Source: Enterovibrio calviensis DSM 14347 (GTDB taxonomy: Bacteria; Pseudomonadota; Gammaproteobacteria; Enterobacterales; Vibrionaceae). Taken from it: 64,000 bases of DNA. The translations under genes were made by a program, and so were the position numbers. The DNA lies in the NCBI RefSeq assembly GCF_000621165.1, contig NZ_KK211218.1:489196-553195 (forward strand). Reading direction: 5' to 3'. A model generated the notes under the pieces. The model searched no databases, had not been told where the DNA came from, and saw nothing but the letters and a program-made list of their open reading frames with translations. Numbering within the stretch: the stretch's first letter is position 1; every line of letters starts with the position of its first letter. Positions 7,524-16,306 of the stretch are shown one piece after another.

Positions 7524-9982
7524 TACTGAGCTTCCCGTAATGAAAGAATGGCGGAACGCTTAATCAAACGCCAAACAGGCCAGCAGCCGGCTGCCAACAG
7601 TGTGAGCAACGCGCCACCCAATGTCGTGACATAGCTAAATGGGAAATATGACACTGACATCGTCCAACCAAATGAATATTTGAGAACGATATTGATCAGC
7701 ACTTCCGCGATGAGAAGGCCTAAAGGCAATGCAAAGAGTGCGGAGAACAAGCCAATGAGCATGAGTTGCCCGCCACCTAAGAAGGCCAATTCTCGGCCTG
7801 ATATGCCCATATAACGCAATAGCGCGTATTGACGTTGTCTCGATAGCTCTGTCGCCAGTGTGGAGAAGAATAAGCCACAAATGGCAATGATCAGCGTTAA
7901 CGTGCAGAGCGTGTCAGTCACGAGGAACGTTCGGTCAAAAATCCGCATGGCGCGAGCAAGAATGTCCCGCTGATTACTGATCTGCGTTTCCATCAAACCA
8001 AACTCTTTACGCATTTGGTCAACGAGCTGCTTTTCATCATCATCGTCGTTGAGAAGCGCGGCTACGCCCACTCGCCCTTCTCTTTCCATCCAAGGAACCA
8101 GCGATGAACGATCGGAGATCATGACCTGACTGTATGGGTTGCCGTAATCGAAGTAGATTCCCACGACTTTCCAACCCTCACCAAAGGGGCTAGGAAGCGT
8201 TATCGTATCGCCAGGATGAACGTCGAATTTTAATGCTAGCGATTCGCTAAGCAGCATACTCTTGCTCTGATGCAAATGGCTCCAGTAGTCTGGCATCGTC
8301 ACTTTCAGCGCTAGGGCTTCACGCTCTTCTTTGCTAGTACCAAGGGTGAACACTTCCACCACACCTTGTGCCGTGTCGATCTCATGTCGCCACTGCAATA
8401 AGCTTTGTTTAACGCTGCTCTGATCTTCCAACCATGTTGATAACGGCTGGGCCATTTCTTTGTCAGGGCGTACATAAATGTCTGCGGCGAGACGTTGTTG
8501 CAACCACCCTTCGGTGGTGCTTCTGAAACTGCCGACCATGGTTTCCATGCCAATATTCGTGGCTATCGCCATCATAAAGGCCATGGCAGCAATGCCACGA
8601 TAACTCAGGCTCGCCGAGGCATCTGACAAGAACCAGCGTAGCCGAGCGATTTTAATTTTGTCTGAGATGAAAACGAACGTCTTGCCCATGATGAAAGGAA
8701 GTAGCAATCCGCCACTGATCAAGATAAGCGCGATCAAGGTGAAGCCTTGAGCTTGGCTTTGTGGCGCACTATATACCGCCAAGGCGATCACAATGAAGAC
8801 AGCAGCCACTATGGCTTGCCAACGAAATTCAGCGTGGGAGAAACGCACCAAAGACATGCGCTTAGAAAGACGTGCAGGCGGCGTGGTCAATAGTCGATAA
8901 AGAGGCCAACCCGAAGCCATCGCAAAACCACACACACCGAGCAGAAAGCTATAGAAACCCCACTCCCATTGCCAATTTAGGGTTAAGTCGACATTGGCTC
9001 CATAGAGGTCACTCAAGGTCGTCGCAACGGTTGGGATCAATTTCTGAGCCAAGATCAAGCCCACAACGTTGCCACTGACTAAACCAAGTAACAGCCAAAC
9101 GAGCATTTCACCGGAAACAACAATCGCCAGTGATTTTCTCCCTACGCCAAGTTCTCGCATGATGCCAACCAATGGCTGACGTTGAGCCATCGACAGAGAA
9201 ATAGCTTGATAGAAAATGAACAAGCCCACCACGAACGCCAATAAACCCATCGCAAATAGATTCAAGTGAAACGCGCGAGTCAGCGGCCCCAGTTGTGCGG
9301 TTTCGGTTCGTGACAGAGTGATCGTCGGAGGCAATGACGCGCGCAGATCGTCACGTTTCGCCTTGTCCATCTCGCCACAGTAGATCAGCGCAAGGCCTGA
9401 GTGGTCAGAGAGATGGCGTATGACTGATATATCCCCAAACAGGCGGGTGCCTGCGCCGATGCGACCACCATCGATCATTGTCAAAGGGCCAACTTCTTGT
9501 CCCCCTTTCAAGGTGAGTTTCTGCCCTTCCTGCCAACCAAAGTGATTAGCAAGTTCAGTACTCACCCAGAGCGTGCCGAAACTGTTATTCAAAGGGATGG
9601 CGTTGGCAAATGATGTAGGGTTAGCATTGTTAAACGCGAACATCGCAATGGTATCGACACCCATGATTTGAATGTCTTTCCCTGCTTGGGTTGATGTTCG
9701 GAGGAGATCAACGGGAACGCAGTGATCGTAACCCTCTTTCCTCAATGACACATAGAGGTCTTCATCAATGCGCTTTCCGCGCTCGCGGTGATGAAGAACA
9801 TACGGGAAAGGGTTGCTAAAGAGACTCGCCCCTTTTGTATAGCTGTCTTGTGCATGTTGATTGATAGACATGACGCCTACCAATAATGCCACGCCCAGCG
9901 TTAAACCTAGCCATACGAGAAAGACTTGGAACGGGTGACGGCGATAGTGTCCAAAGAGTGCTTTAGCGACAGGTACGGACAT
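7523..9982 (-). CDS. FtsX-like ABC transporter permease
   Basis: An 819-residue permease of the MacB/FtsX/LolC type with tandem organisation: TM near residues 15-37, a large periplasmic domain, a TM cluster at about 250-370, further TMs at about 395-430, a second periplasmic domain, and a C-terminal TM cluster at about 690-810. This ten-TM double layout is that of large DUF214/FtsX exporters paired with DevA/LolD-like ATPases. It overlaps the ATPase gene by 20 bases and the lipocalin-like gene by one. Likely role: mechanotransmission or lipid-linked export across the envelope. Confidence 0.88.
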   Translation of the reverse strand: MSVPVAKALFGHYRRHPFQVFLVWLGLTLGVALLVGVMSINQHAQDSYTKGASLFSNPFPYVLHHRERGKRIDEDLYVSLRKEGYDHCVPVDLLRTSTQAGKDIQIMGVDTIAMFAFNNANPTSFANAIPLNNSFGTLWVSTELANHFGWQEGQKLTLKGGQEVGPLTMIDGGRIGAGTRLFGDISVIRHLSDHSGLALIYCGEMDKAKRDDLRASLPPTITLSRTETAQLGPLTRAFHLNLFAMGLLAFVVGLFIFYQAISLSMAQRQPLVGIMRELGVGRKSLAIVVSGEMLVWLLLGLVSGNVVGLILAQKLIPTVATTLSDLYGANVDLTLNWQWEWGFYSFLLGVCGFAMASGWPLYRLLTTPPARLSKRMSLVRFSHAEFRWQAIVAAVFIVIALAVYSAPQSQAQGFTLIALILISGGLLLPFIMGKTFVFISDKIKIARLRWFLSDASASLSYRGIAAMAFMMAIATNIGMETMVGSFRSTTEGWLQQRLAADIYVRPDKEMAQPLSTWLEDQSSVKQSLLQWRHEIDTAQGVVEVFTLGTSKEEREALALKVTMPDYWSHLHQSKSMLLSESLALKFDVHPGDTITLPSPFGEGWKVVGIYFDYGNPYSQVMISDRSSLVPWMEREGRVGVAALLNDDDDEKQLVDQMRKEFGLMETQISNQRDILARAMRIFDRTFLVTDTLCTLTLIIAICGLFFSTLATELSRQRQYALLRYMGISGRELAFLGGGQLMLIGLFSALFALPLGLLIAEVLINIVLKYSFGWTMSVSYFPFSYVTTLGGALLTLLAAGCWPVWRLIKRSAILSLREAQ

Positions 9983-10634
9983 TCAACACGCCCCCTTGCA
10001 GCGTAACACGGCTTCCCAAGTAATCTGCCACTTTTTCACTGTGCGTCACCACCAACAAAGCGCAATCGAGCGAGGTGGTCAATGTGGTAAGTAGTCTCAT
10101 GACAGCGTCAGCATTACGCTCGTCCAGACTCCCAGTGGGTTCGTCAGCAAGCAAGATTTTGGGTTCCATATATAACGCACGAGCGATGGCGGCACGTTGT
10201 TGCTGTCCACCTGAAATCTCTTCAGGGTATCTCCCCAGCAAGGGCATAAGATCTAACGCGGAGATGATTTGTCGCCAAAGGCTGTCGTCTTCATGCAAGC
10301 CCTTTAACTGACGACAAAAACGAATATTGTCTGCGACGGTAAGCGTTGGCAGTAGGTTATATTGCTGAAACACCATGCCGATATAGTGTCGGCGGTAACG
10401 TGTACGTTCGCGCTCGGTAAGCTTGTGGATGGCGGTGTTATCAATCCACACTTCACCGGAATCAGGATTATCAAGGCCGCCGATAAGATTCAGTAGCGTG
10501 CTTTTTCCTGACCCGCTCTCTCCCATCAATGCCACTTGATCATGATTTGCTAAAGATAACTCCGCACCTTGCAAAACGGGGTGGAACTCACCGCCATCAA
10601 GATATCCTTTGCAAAGTCCATGTAGCTCTAACAT
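9963..10634 (-). CDS. ABC transporter ATP-binding protein (LolD/MacB type)
   Basis: A 223-residue ATPase: Walker [11 protein letters not shown]-loop Q-Q-Y-N-L-L-P-T-L-T, signature S-G-G-Q-Q-Q-R, Walker B I-L-L-A-D-E-P-T-G-S-L-D. These are the hallmarks of the LolD/MacB/DevA family. First gene of a three-gene operon with the permease and AttH-like protein. The upstream 355 bases separate it from the divergent SDR gene and carry AT-rich promoter-like sequence but no operator that I recognise. Confidence 0.92.
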   Translation of the reverse strand: MLELHGLCKGYLDGGEFHPVLQGAELSLANHDQVALMGESGSGKSTLLNLIGGLDNPDSGEVWIDNTAIHKLTERERTRYRRHYIGMVFQQYNLLPTLTVADNIRFCRQLKGLHEDDSLWRQIISALDLMPLLGRYPEEISGGQQQRAAIARALYMEPKILLADEPTGSLDERNADAVMRLLTTLTTSLDCALLVVTHSEKVADYLGSRVTLQGGVLNVRTCR

Positions 10635-10989
10635 TTAATCCCCTAACAGTTACCTTCTTATCGATACGAGAACGATCACGCAATCGATTGGTCAAGCAAT
10701 TTACCCCAATATTGGGCGTCAAGAAAGCAATTTGCACCAAGTACTCATTTTGACAATTTATTGCGGACCGTCATTCAAGGTAAACCAATCGATCATCTCT
10801 GGTGCCTTGCTGTGCGCGCATACTTGCCAATAGCCCCCTTGGTGTCTCGTTTTCACGGCAGTTGCATGATATGGTCAGTTCTCTGACATTGTGCTGACAA
10901 TACGATGTAAAAACGGAAGATGTTCACTTTTCCGTCGAAACAAGAAGACGCTGATTGCTCGCTTTTTAACCACTTAGACTCGAGGTAAC
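10635..10989. other. Divergent intergenic region
   Basis: Separates the minus-strand ABC operon from the plus-strand SDR gene. Promoters for both should lie here; ttgaca at about 10751 with an AT-rich stretch after it is a possible plus-strand -35. No gene, repeat or clear regulator site is seen. Confidence 0.4.
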
Positions 10990-12453
10990 ATGCAGCCTGT
11001 CACTGGTAAAGTTCTCGTCGTTGGTGCAACGGGATACATTGGGCACCATTTAGTGTCTGCATTGCTCAAACCCCAACATAACGTTGTCGCCACGAGTCGC
11101 CGATTTTCTAGACTTCAAAATCAAGCCTGGTCTTCACACCCACAACTCGAAACACGACAAGTAGACCTTCACAATGGCGATGGCCTTTCACATGCATTAG
11201 ACGGTGTCTCAACCATCTATTATCTTGCCCATGGCATGGCATCAGGATCTGATTTTTACCAGTACGAATTGGACATGGCGCACCATATGGCTAGCGCCCT
11301 GAGCAATAGCAACGTCGATCGCGTGATATATCTCGGCGCAACCCAACCTGAGGGAGTGTCATCAACGCACCTTGCAGCTCGTAAAGCCACCGGAAATATA
11401 CTCAGAGATTCCGGTAAACAAATCATCGAAATCAGGGCGGGTATAGTGATCGGCTCTGGCTCAGCAGCCTTTGAAGTGATGCGAGATATCGTCTCTCACC
11501 TTCCGATTATCACCGCTCCCGCGACTATTCAGTCGCAATCACGCCCTATTGCCCTTGAAACCATGATTGGCTATCTCATGGCAGCCATGTCCATGCCGAT
11601 GGAAGGCTCGGCAACGTTTGATGCGTCAGGGCCAGAGGTGATCAGTTATGAAGACCAAATGCGGCGTTTTGCCCGCATCATTGATAAACGTGTCGCGATA
11701 TTCAAAGTGCCATTTTTGACACCAAAAATGGCAACACGCTGGTTGAGCATTGTGACGACCGTTCCTAAGCCCATTGCACAGTCTTTGATTCATGGCTTGG
11801 ATTACGACTTACTGCCAACGGGGACGGACTTATCGACGCAGGTTTCGTTGCCACATATCAGCTTTGAACACGCTGTCGAATCAGCCTTAGCGAATGAAAG
11901 TGACGTGGTTAAGAATGATATCTGGGGATTTGATGCCGAAGCGCTAGCTCGTTGGCACAAAGGTTATGGCTATTACCCTAAACAAGCCGGTTTCAGCGTC
12001 AACACAGATGCTACCGCCCATGATCTTTGGCAAAAAATCCGCCATGTCGGCGGTGATGAAGGGTATTTTTTTGGTGATTCACTTTGGACGCTTCGCGCAT
12101 ATATGGATGCAGCGGTTGGTGGAAATGCGCTGAAGAAGCGACGCCCCGATCCAGAATCATTAAAAGCGGGTGATTACATCGATAGTTGGAAGGTGCTCCG
12201 CTGCGAAAAGAACCAACACCTTTCCCTGCTCTTTGGCATGAAAGCGCCAGGTTTAGGTCGGCTTGAGTTTACTATTGTCGATCATGGCGAGCATCGAACC
12301 TTGGATATTCGCGCATGGTGGCACCCTGCAGGTTTTCTTGGCTTACTGTATTGGTTTGCCATGATGCCAGCACATTTGTTTATCTTTCGCGGTATGGCTT
12401 TCTCATTGGCAAAAAAAAGCGGTGCCAAGGTTATTACGCCTTCACACCGCTGA
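10990..12453 (+). CDS. SDR-family NAD(P)-binding protein with DUF2867 domain
   Basis: A 487-residue two-domain protein. The N-terminal 300 residues are an atypical extended short-chain dehydrogenase with the glycine motif V-V-G-A-T-G-Y-I-G-H and the NmrA-like layout. The last 150 residues (from G-Y-F-F-G-D-S-L-W-T-L-R) are a DUF2867/START-like domain ending in a hydrophobic segment (G-F-L-G-L-L-Y-W-F-A-M-M). GAGGT lies 5 bases before ATG 10990. Similar fusions occur widely in proteobacteria as membrane-associated oxidoreductases of unknown substrate. Confidence 0.8.
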   Translation: MQPVTGKVLVVGATGYIGHHLVSALLKPQHNVVATSRRFSRLQNQAWSSHPQLETRQVDLHNGDGLSHALDGVSTIYYLAHGMASGSDFYQYELDMAHHMASALSNSNVDRVIYLGATQPEGVSSTHLAARKATGNILRDSGKQIIEIRAGIVIGSGSAAFEVMRDIVSHLPIITAPATIQSQSRPIALETMIGYLMAAMSMPMEGSATFDASGPEVISYEDQMRRFARIIDKRVAIFKVPFLTPKMATRWLSIVTTVPKPIAQSLIHGLDYDLLPTGTDLSTQVSLPHISFEHAVESALANESDVVKNDIWGFDAEALARWHKGYGYYPKQAGFSVNTDATAHDLWQKIRHVGGDEGYFFGDSLWTLRAYMDAAVGGNALKKRRPDPESLKAGDYIDSWKVLRCEKNQHLSLLFGMKAPGLGRLEFTIVDHGEHRTLDIRAWWHPAGFLGLLYWFAMMPAHLFIFRGMAFSLAKKSGAKVITPSHR

Positions 12454-12493
12454 TTTTTCTAACTCATCACCAAACTATCGTTTGTCGTAACGA

Positions 12494-13147
12494 TTAAGCC
12501 TTTAGGCTCTCTGGCAAAACCACCAAGCAATTGGCTTGGTTGCGTGGCCAGAATTTGTATTCGCCATGATATTTGATGATCGACTTGTAGTCAGTGACCT
12601 TGGTAGCCAGTAAACCCCTCGCCAAAAACGCCTCGATAAACCATGACTCTTTGCCTCGCACATAAACGCTAAGTGGCTTAACAAGCTCACCCGCTTCGTT
12701 GAAGCTTTTATCAAGATCAGCTTTGTTTGCCACGAAAGAACTCTGGCCATCAGAAATCACACGCATTTTGCGGCTAATTTCCTGATCGGTGTGCACCATC
12801 CAGTCATTCTCTTCAAGGTCAGTCAATAAGTCATCGAATTGGCTAAGCATGATCGGTGCGTGTTCATCCCCTTCAGGGAATTGATCATGGTACACAGCCG
12901 CGATGTGTTCCATCTGACCTTTGATGTTAGCGTTCTTACCCATGCTGCGGCCTTGTTGGACCCAAGAGGTCAGGTCTTTTACAACAATAGGGTCGAAGCG
13001 CTGTCGTTTCGCCGACTGCGCAACCCAACGGCAAAGAAACGAATCTTCACTCACTGGATTACTTTGTATTTTCCCCGCCGCTTTCGCGTCGTTAAGTTCG
13101 CTAAGCGCGGTATCCACCACGGATTTGATTTCTATTATGTAGCTCAT
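12494..13147 (-). CDS. DUF2913 family protein
   Basis: A 217-residue cytoplasmic protein recognised as the Vibrionaceae-typical DUF2913 family from its N-terminus (Y-I-I-E-I-K-S-V-V-D-T-A-L-S-E-L) and the F-L-C-R-W-V-A-Q-S-A-K-R-Q-R-F motif. No function is known for the family. It starts 4 bases after the stop of the Bcr/CflA gene, so they are cotranscribed, which gives no clear functional hint. Confidence 0.75.
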   Translation of the reverse strand: MSYIIEIKSVVDTALSELNDAKAAGKIQSNPVSEDSFLCRWVAQSAKRQRFDPIVVKDLTSWVQQGRSMGKNANIKGQMEHIAAVYHDQFPEGDEHAPIMLSQFDDLLTDLEENDWMVHTDQEISRKMRVISDGQSSFVANKADLDKSFNEAGELVKPLSVYVRGKESWFIEAFLARGLLATKVTDYKSIIKYHGEYKFWPRNQANCLVVLPESLKA

Positions 13148-13151
13148 GATC

Positions 13152-14351
13152 TTATTTTTTTGCTAAGCCCCAGTAAAACAGAGCAGATAGAATCGCACAC
13201 GCAGCCATAGCCCCTGTCATAGGCCAAGCTGAGTGAACAGGAATGGCGGCGACTATACCACCAACAAGTGTACCGATGCCAAACCTCATTGTGCCCGCCA
13301 ATGACGATGCCGTGCCCGCCAGTTCAGGGTATGTGCTCAAAACACATGCCATCGAGTTACTGCCCACAATCGAGATGGTGCCAACAAACAACATCACAGG
13401 GATCACGGTGCCCCACAATCCAAGGTTAAGCAACTGACTCACGATAAGTGCTACGCCGGCTACCAACTGAATCATCAAACCAATCTTCAGCATCTTTTCG
13501 CTACCAATACGGCGCACAAATTTACCGTTGAAAGACGTCATGACAATCAAGCACACCACGTTAAGGCCAAACAGATAACCAAAGTTCTCTGTGCTTACGC
13601 CGTAGTAATCGATGTAGACAAAGGAACCTGCCGTTAAGAAAGAGAACATGCCCGCGAAAGAAAAACCTGACGCAACGATGTACCCAACCGACTGTTTGTT
13701 ACGCAATATTTTCAGGTAGTTACGTAGCGTAGAGCCAATTCTAAGCGGAGGACGGCCTTGAACGGGTAAGGTTTCAGGAATAAGTGTTACCACCAATACG
13801 ATCACCAGCGCAGCAAATGCGGCCAACAACCAGAAGATCGAACGCCAGCCAAACCAAACCGCAAGGTAACCGCCAATCATTGGGGCTGCCAATGGAGCGA
13901 CAGTCATCACCAAGGTGATGAACGACATGGTTCGCGCAAAATCTTCTTTGTCGAACATGTCACGCACTAGCGCTTGAATCACTACCGCCGCTGCGGCACC
14001 ACAGAAACCCTGCGCTGCTCGGACATAGGTAAGCGTTTCAATGTCGTTTGCATTGGCACTCACAACTGCGCCAATCAAGAACAAGATGACGCCGACGATC
14101 AGAACCGGTCGGCGACCGTAGCTGTCAGAAATTGGCCCATGAATGAGCTGCCCGAGCGCAAAACCTGCGGTGTATGCAGCTAACGTTCGCTGCACCAAAC
14201 CAGGCGCGACATCAAGCTCTCTCGCGATATCAGGCATTGCTGGTAGATACATATCTATAGCAAGTGGCGTCAACGCCGCTATCGCCCCGAGAACGAGGAT
14301 CAAAAGAAATGTCAGCTCTTGAGCTGGCTGGTGTATCGCTTTCGTTGTCAT
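13152..14351 (-). CDS. Bcr/CflA-type MFS drug efflux transporter
   Basis: A 399-residue major facilitator with 12 hydrophobic segments. The first loop contains D-M-Y-L-P-A-M-P-D-I-A and the motif A sequence G-Q-L-I-H-G-P-I-S-D-S-Y-G-R-R-P, characteristic of Bcr/CflA drug:H+ antiporters; G-F-x-G-A-A-A-A-V-V follows as motif C-like helix. It would expel drugs such as bicyclomycin, sulphonamides or small metabolites from the inner membrane; the actual substrate is unknown. Followed by the DUF2913 gene in one transcript. Confidence 0.9.
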   Translation of the reverse strand: MTTKAIHQPAQELTFLLILVLGAIAALTPLAIDMYLPAMPDIARELDVAPGLVQRTLAAYTAGFALGQLIHGPISDSYGRRPVLIVGVILFLIGAVVSANANDIETLTYVRAAQGFCGAAAAVVIQALVRDMFDKEDFARTMSFITLVMTVAPLAAPMIGGYLAVWFGWRSIFWLLAAFAALVIVLVVTLIPETLPVQGRPPLRIGSTLRNYLKILRNKQSVGYIVASGFSFAGMFSFLTAGSFVYIDYYGVSTENFGYLFGLNVVCLIVMTSFNGKFVRRIGSEKMLKIGLMIQLVAGVALIVSQLLNLGLWGTVIPVMLFVGTISIVGSNSMACVLSTYPELAGTASSLAGTMRFGIGTLVGGIVAAIPVHSAWPMTGAMAACAILSALFYWGLAKK

Positions 14352-14678
14352 GTATGCCTTAAGAAGAAAAGGTGAAGAAAAAAGAGGGACAGTTCAAAAC
14401 TGTGTCTGGCTCACATAATAGCACTATGATTAATTCCCTTGAGGAAATAATGACTTTCTAGTTAGACACAAACAAAACCACCAGTAACTTACCGATAATT
14501 AAGAAGAAAATTTCATCATCACGATAAATTACATCTATCATGCTTCAGTCTTCAATCGCCCCGTCTGGTGACTGACTGGAAAGCGAATACAAAAAACGCT
14601 GCGAGAGCATATCGTCGCAGCGTTTTATGAAGAAAAGCCAAGAATCACCGCCACTGGCGGCAAGCTCTGGGCCTTAGG
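14352..14678. other. Intergenic region with terminator
   Basis: Holds the promoter region of the Bcr/CflA gene and, nearer 14600, the terminator listed separately. No gene is seen. Confidence 0.5.
14593..14626. terminator. Rho-independent terminator after rsuA
   Basis: Perfect 12-base arms aaaacgctgcga / tcgcagcgtttt separated by 10 bases, with A-rich and T-rich flanks. On the minus strand it lies about 50 bases beyond the rsuA stop. Confidence 0.85.
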
Positions 14679-15377
14679 TTATGGCATGAAGAAGGCGATC
14701 TCTTCTTGTGTCAGAGAACGGTATTCACCAGGCTGAAGTGATTCATCAAGCACTAACTCGCCCACTGATTCGCGGTGCAGCCCAACCACTCTGTTTCCTA
14801 CTGCGGCAAACATACGTTTCACTTGATGATATTTGCCTTCATGAATCGTCAGTAAGGCTTCTTTTTCAGCCAGAATTTCAAGCTGAGCAGGCAAAGTGTC
14901 AGATTTTTCGCCACGAAGCGCTACGCCGTCGGTGAACGCTTCCGCGGTATCATCAGAAATAGGATCGTCCAACCAAACGCGATAAGTTTTATCACACTTA
15001 TGTTTAGGTGATGTCACTCGGTGAGACCATTGACCGTCATCAGTCAGCAGCAGCAAACCGGTTGTGTCGCAGTCTAGACGTCCAGCGATATGAAGCTTTT
15101 CAGCGCCGACTTCTTCTAGCAACACGAATACTGTAGGGTTATGACCGTCTTCATGTGAACACACGTAGCCTTCCGGCTTATTCATCATGATGTAACGTGG
15201 ACCAGACAAACGCAGTGATGCTCCATCAAATTCTACATCCGCATTTTCTGCAATCTTTACTGAACCGCTCTTAACGATGTCGCCGTTAACCGTCACGCGT
15301 TTTTCTTTCAGCAATCGTGCTGCTTGAGTACGAGTAACGCCTACCGTTTCACAAAGAAATTTGTCTAGCCTGATCAT
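14679..15377 (-). CDS. rsuA: 16S rRNA pseudouridine(516) synthase RsuA
   Basis: A 232-residue pseudouridine synthase. An N-terminal S4 RNA-binding domain (R-L-D-K-F-L-C-E-T-V-G-V-T-R-T-Q-A) is followed by the RsuA/RluB/E/F catalytic core with the active-site Asp in G-R-L-D-C-D-T-T-G-L-L-L-L-T. Y-H-Q-V-K-R-M-F-A-A-V-G-N is the conserved C-terminal motif. Length and motifs match RsuA, which modifies U516 of 16S rRNA. Single gene with its own terminator. Confidence 0.93.
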   Translation of the reverse strand: MIRLDKFLCETVGVTRTQAARLLKEKRVTVNGDIVKSGSVKIAENADVEFDGASLRLSGPRYIMMNKPEGYVCSHEDGHNPTVFVLLEEVGAEKLHIAGRLDCDTTGLLLLTDDGQWSHRVTSPKHKCDKTYRVWLDDPISDDTAEAFTDGVALRGEKSDTLPAQLEILAEKEALLTIHEGKYHQVKRMFAAVGNRVVGLHRESVGELVLDESLQPGEYRSLTQEEIAFFMP

Positions 15378-15567
15378 TGTCTATTATCCGTGAAGCTCTC
15401 AAAGCGCGCATTATAGGAAGTTCACCATAAAGGTACAGTTAAAAACGCACATTCAATCTCATATTACGCGAATGAAATTGCACTCTTGCTCCGTCTGTCT
15501 ATAACTAAGAGGTGGCGAACTTAACATATTCGTTACAGTCTAATCTTAGGATCTTCTTTTTATGTTT

Positions 15568-15629
15568 ATACCCAAACAACCTGAAGGTGCCGGATTCAGC
15601 GAGCATCTTTAGGCGGTTTGGGTATATAA
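15568..15629. repeat. Dispersed palindromic repeat, complete short copy
   Basis: About 60 bases with imperfect inverted ends: tatacccaaacaacct on the left and aggcggtttgggtata on the right, with the core ggattcagcgagcatct. The same family occurs at 21587-21696, 33568-33626, 33653-33723, 41727-41757 and 58645-58776. It lies about 40 bases upstream of the GNAT start codon. Confidence 0.8.
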
Positions 15630-15666
15630 TGTTGCATTGGTTAACATGTTGATTAGGGAAGAATTT

Positions 15667-16134
15667 ATGAACATATCTCTGCAGTCGCCTTCCACAGAGT
15701 CAATGCCAAGGCTGCTTGAGCTTTCAAAACACATGCATGATCACGAGGCGCTGTCCTTCGATGTAGAGCATGTCACGTCTGCCTTTAGTTTCTTGATAGC
15801 GAACCCTGCCCATGGCGACGTGTTTCTTATCGCCCTCGACCAAGACGGCGAGGAAGAGATCATTGGCTTTGTGGTGATTTGCTACAGCTTCAGCATTGAA
15901 TTGGGTGGTCGAATCGCAGTGATCGATCAGATTTTTCTGTCCCAAGACTGGCGTCGTCAAGGTGTCGGTTCATATGTACTGCCTAACATTGAATCTCACG
16001 TACAAACCCGCGATTGTCATGCCGTCATTCTTGAAGTGAATATCGGTAACAGTGGCGCACGTGAGTTTTACGAACAATTTGACTACATGCCGCGCCGTCA
16101 GCACTGCCTAATGACTAAGCGAATGGTGAGTTAA
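15667..16134 (+). CDS. GNAT family N-acetyltransferase
   Basis: A 155-residue acetyltransferase. The ATG at 15667 follows tagggaag with suitable spacing; a TTG 30 bases upstream is less likely. The acetyl-CoA-binding motif A is I-D-Q-I-F-L-S-Q-D-W-R-R-Q-G-V-G-S-Y-V, and the C-terminal N-I-G-N-S-G-A-R-E-F-Y-E-Q-F-D-Y-M-P-R-R motif completes the fold. The acetyl acceptor is unknown. Single gene. Confidence 0.85.
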   Translation: MNISLQSPSTESMPRLLELSKHMHDHEALSFDVEHVTSAFSFLIANPAHGDVFLIALDQDGEEEIIGFVVICYSFSIELGGRIAVIDQIFLSQDWRRQGVGSYVLPNIESHVQTRDCHAVILEVNIGNSGAREFYEQFDYMPRRQHCLMTKRMVS

Positions 16135-16275
16135 CACACTAAGTATTGTGAGCGAGTATTCTAGGTATAGCTCGTTAGCACCCTAGGCATAATTCGTAAG
16201 AACTGCGCACTAGGTTTAAGGGATGGGATTCTGAAAATAGCACGCTAGCTAATACACCCATCCCTCGTTACACTG

Positions 16276-16300
16276 GGCAGCCAAAAACAGCTGCCTTTTT
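16276..16300 (+). terminator. Terminator-like hairpin at the radD start
   Basis: ggcagc-caaaaaca-gctgcc followed by five T ends only 6 bases before the radD ATG at 16307, in the place where a Shine-Dalgarno sequence should be. It may simply end the GNAT transcript, or it may attenuate radD. A second, longer-range inverted repeat (agggatggg...cccatccct) lies at about 16219-16265. Confidence 0.65.
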
Positions 16301-16306
16301 AATTGC

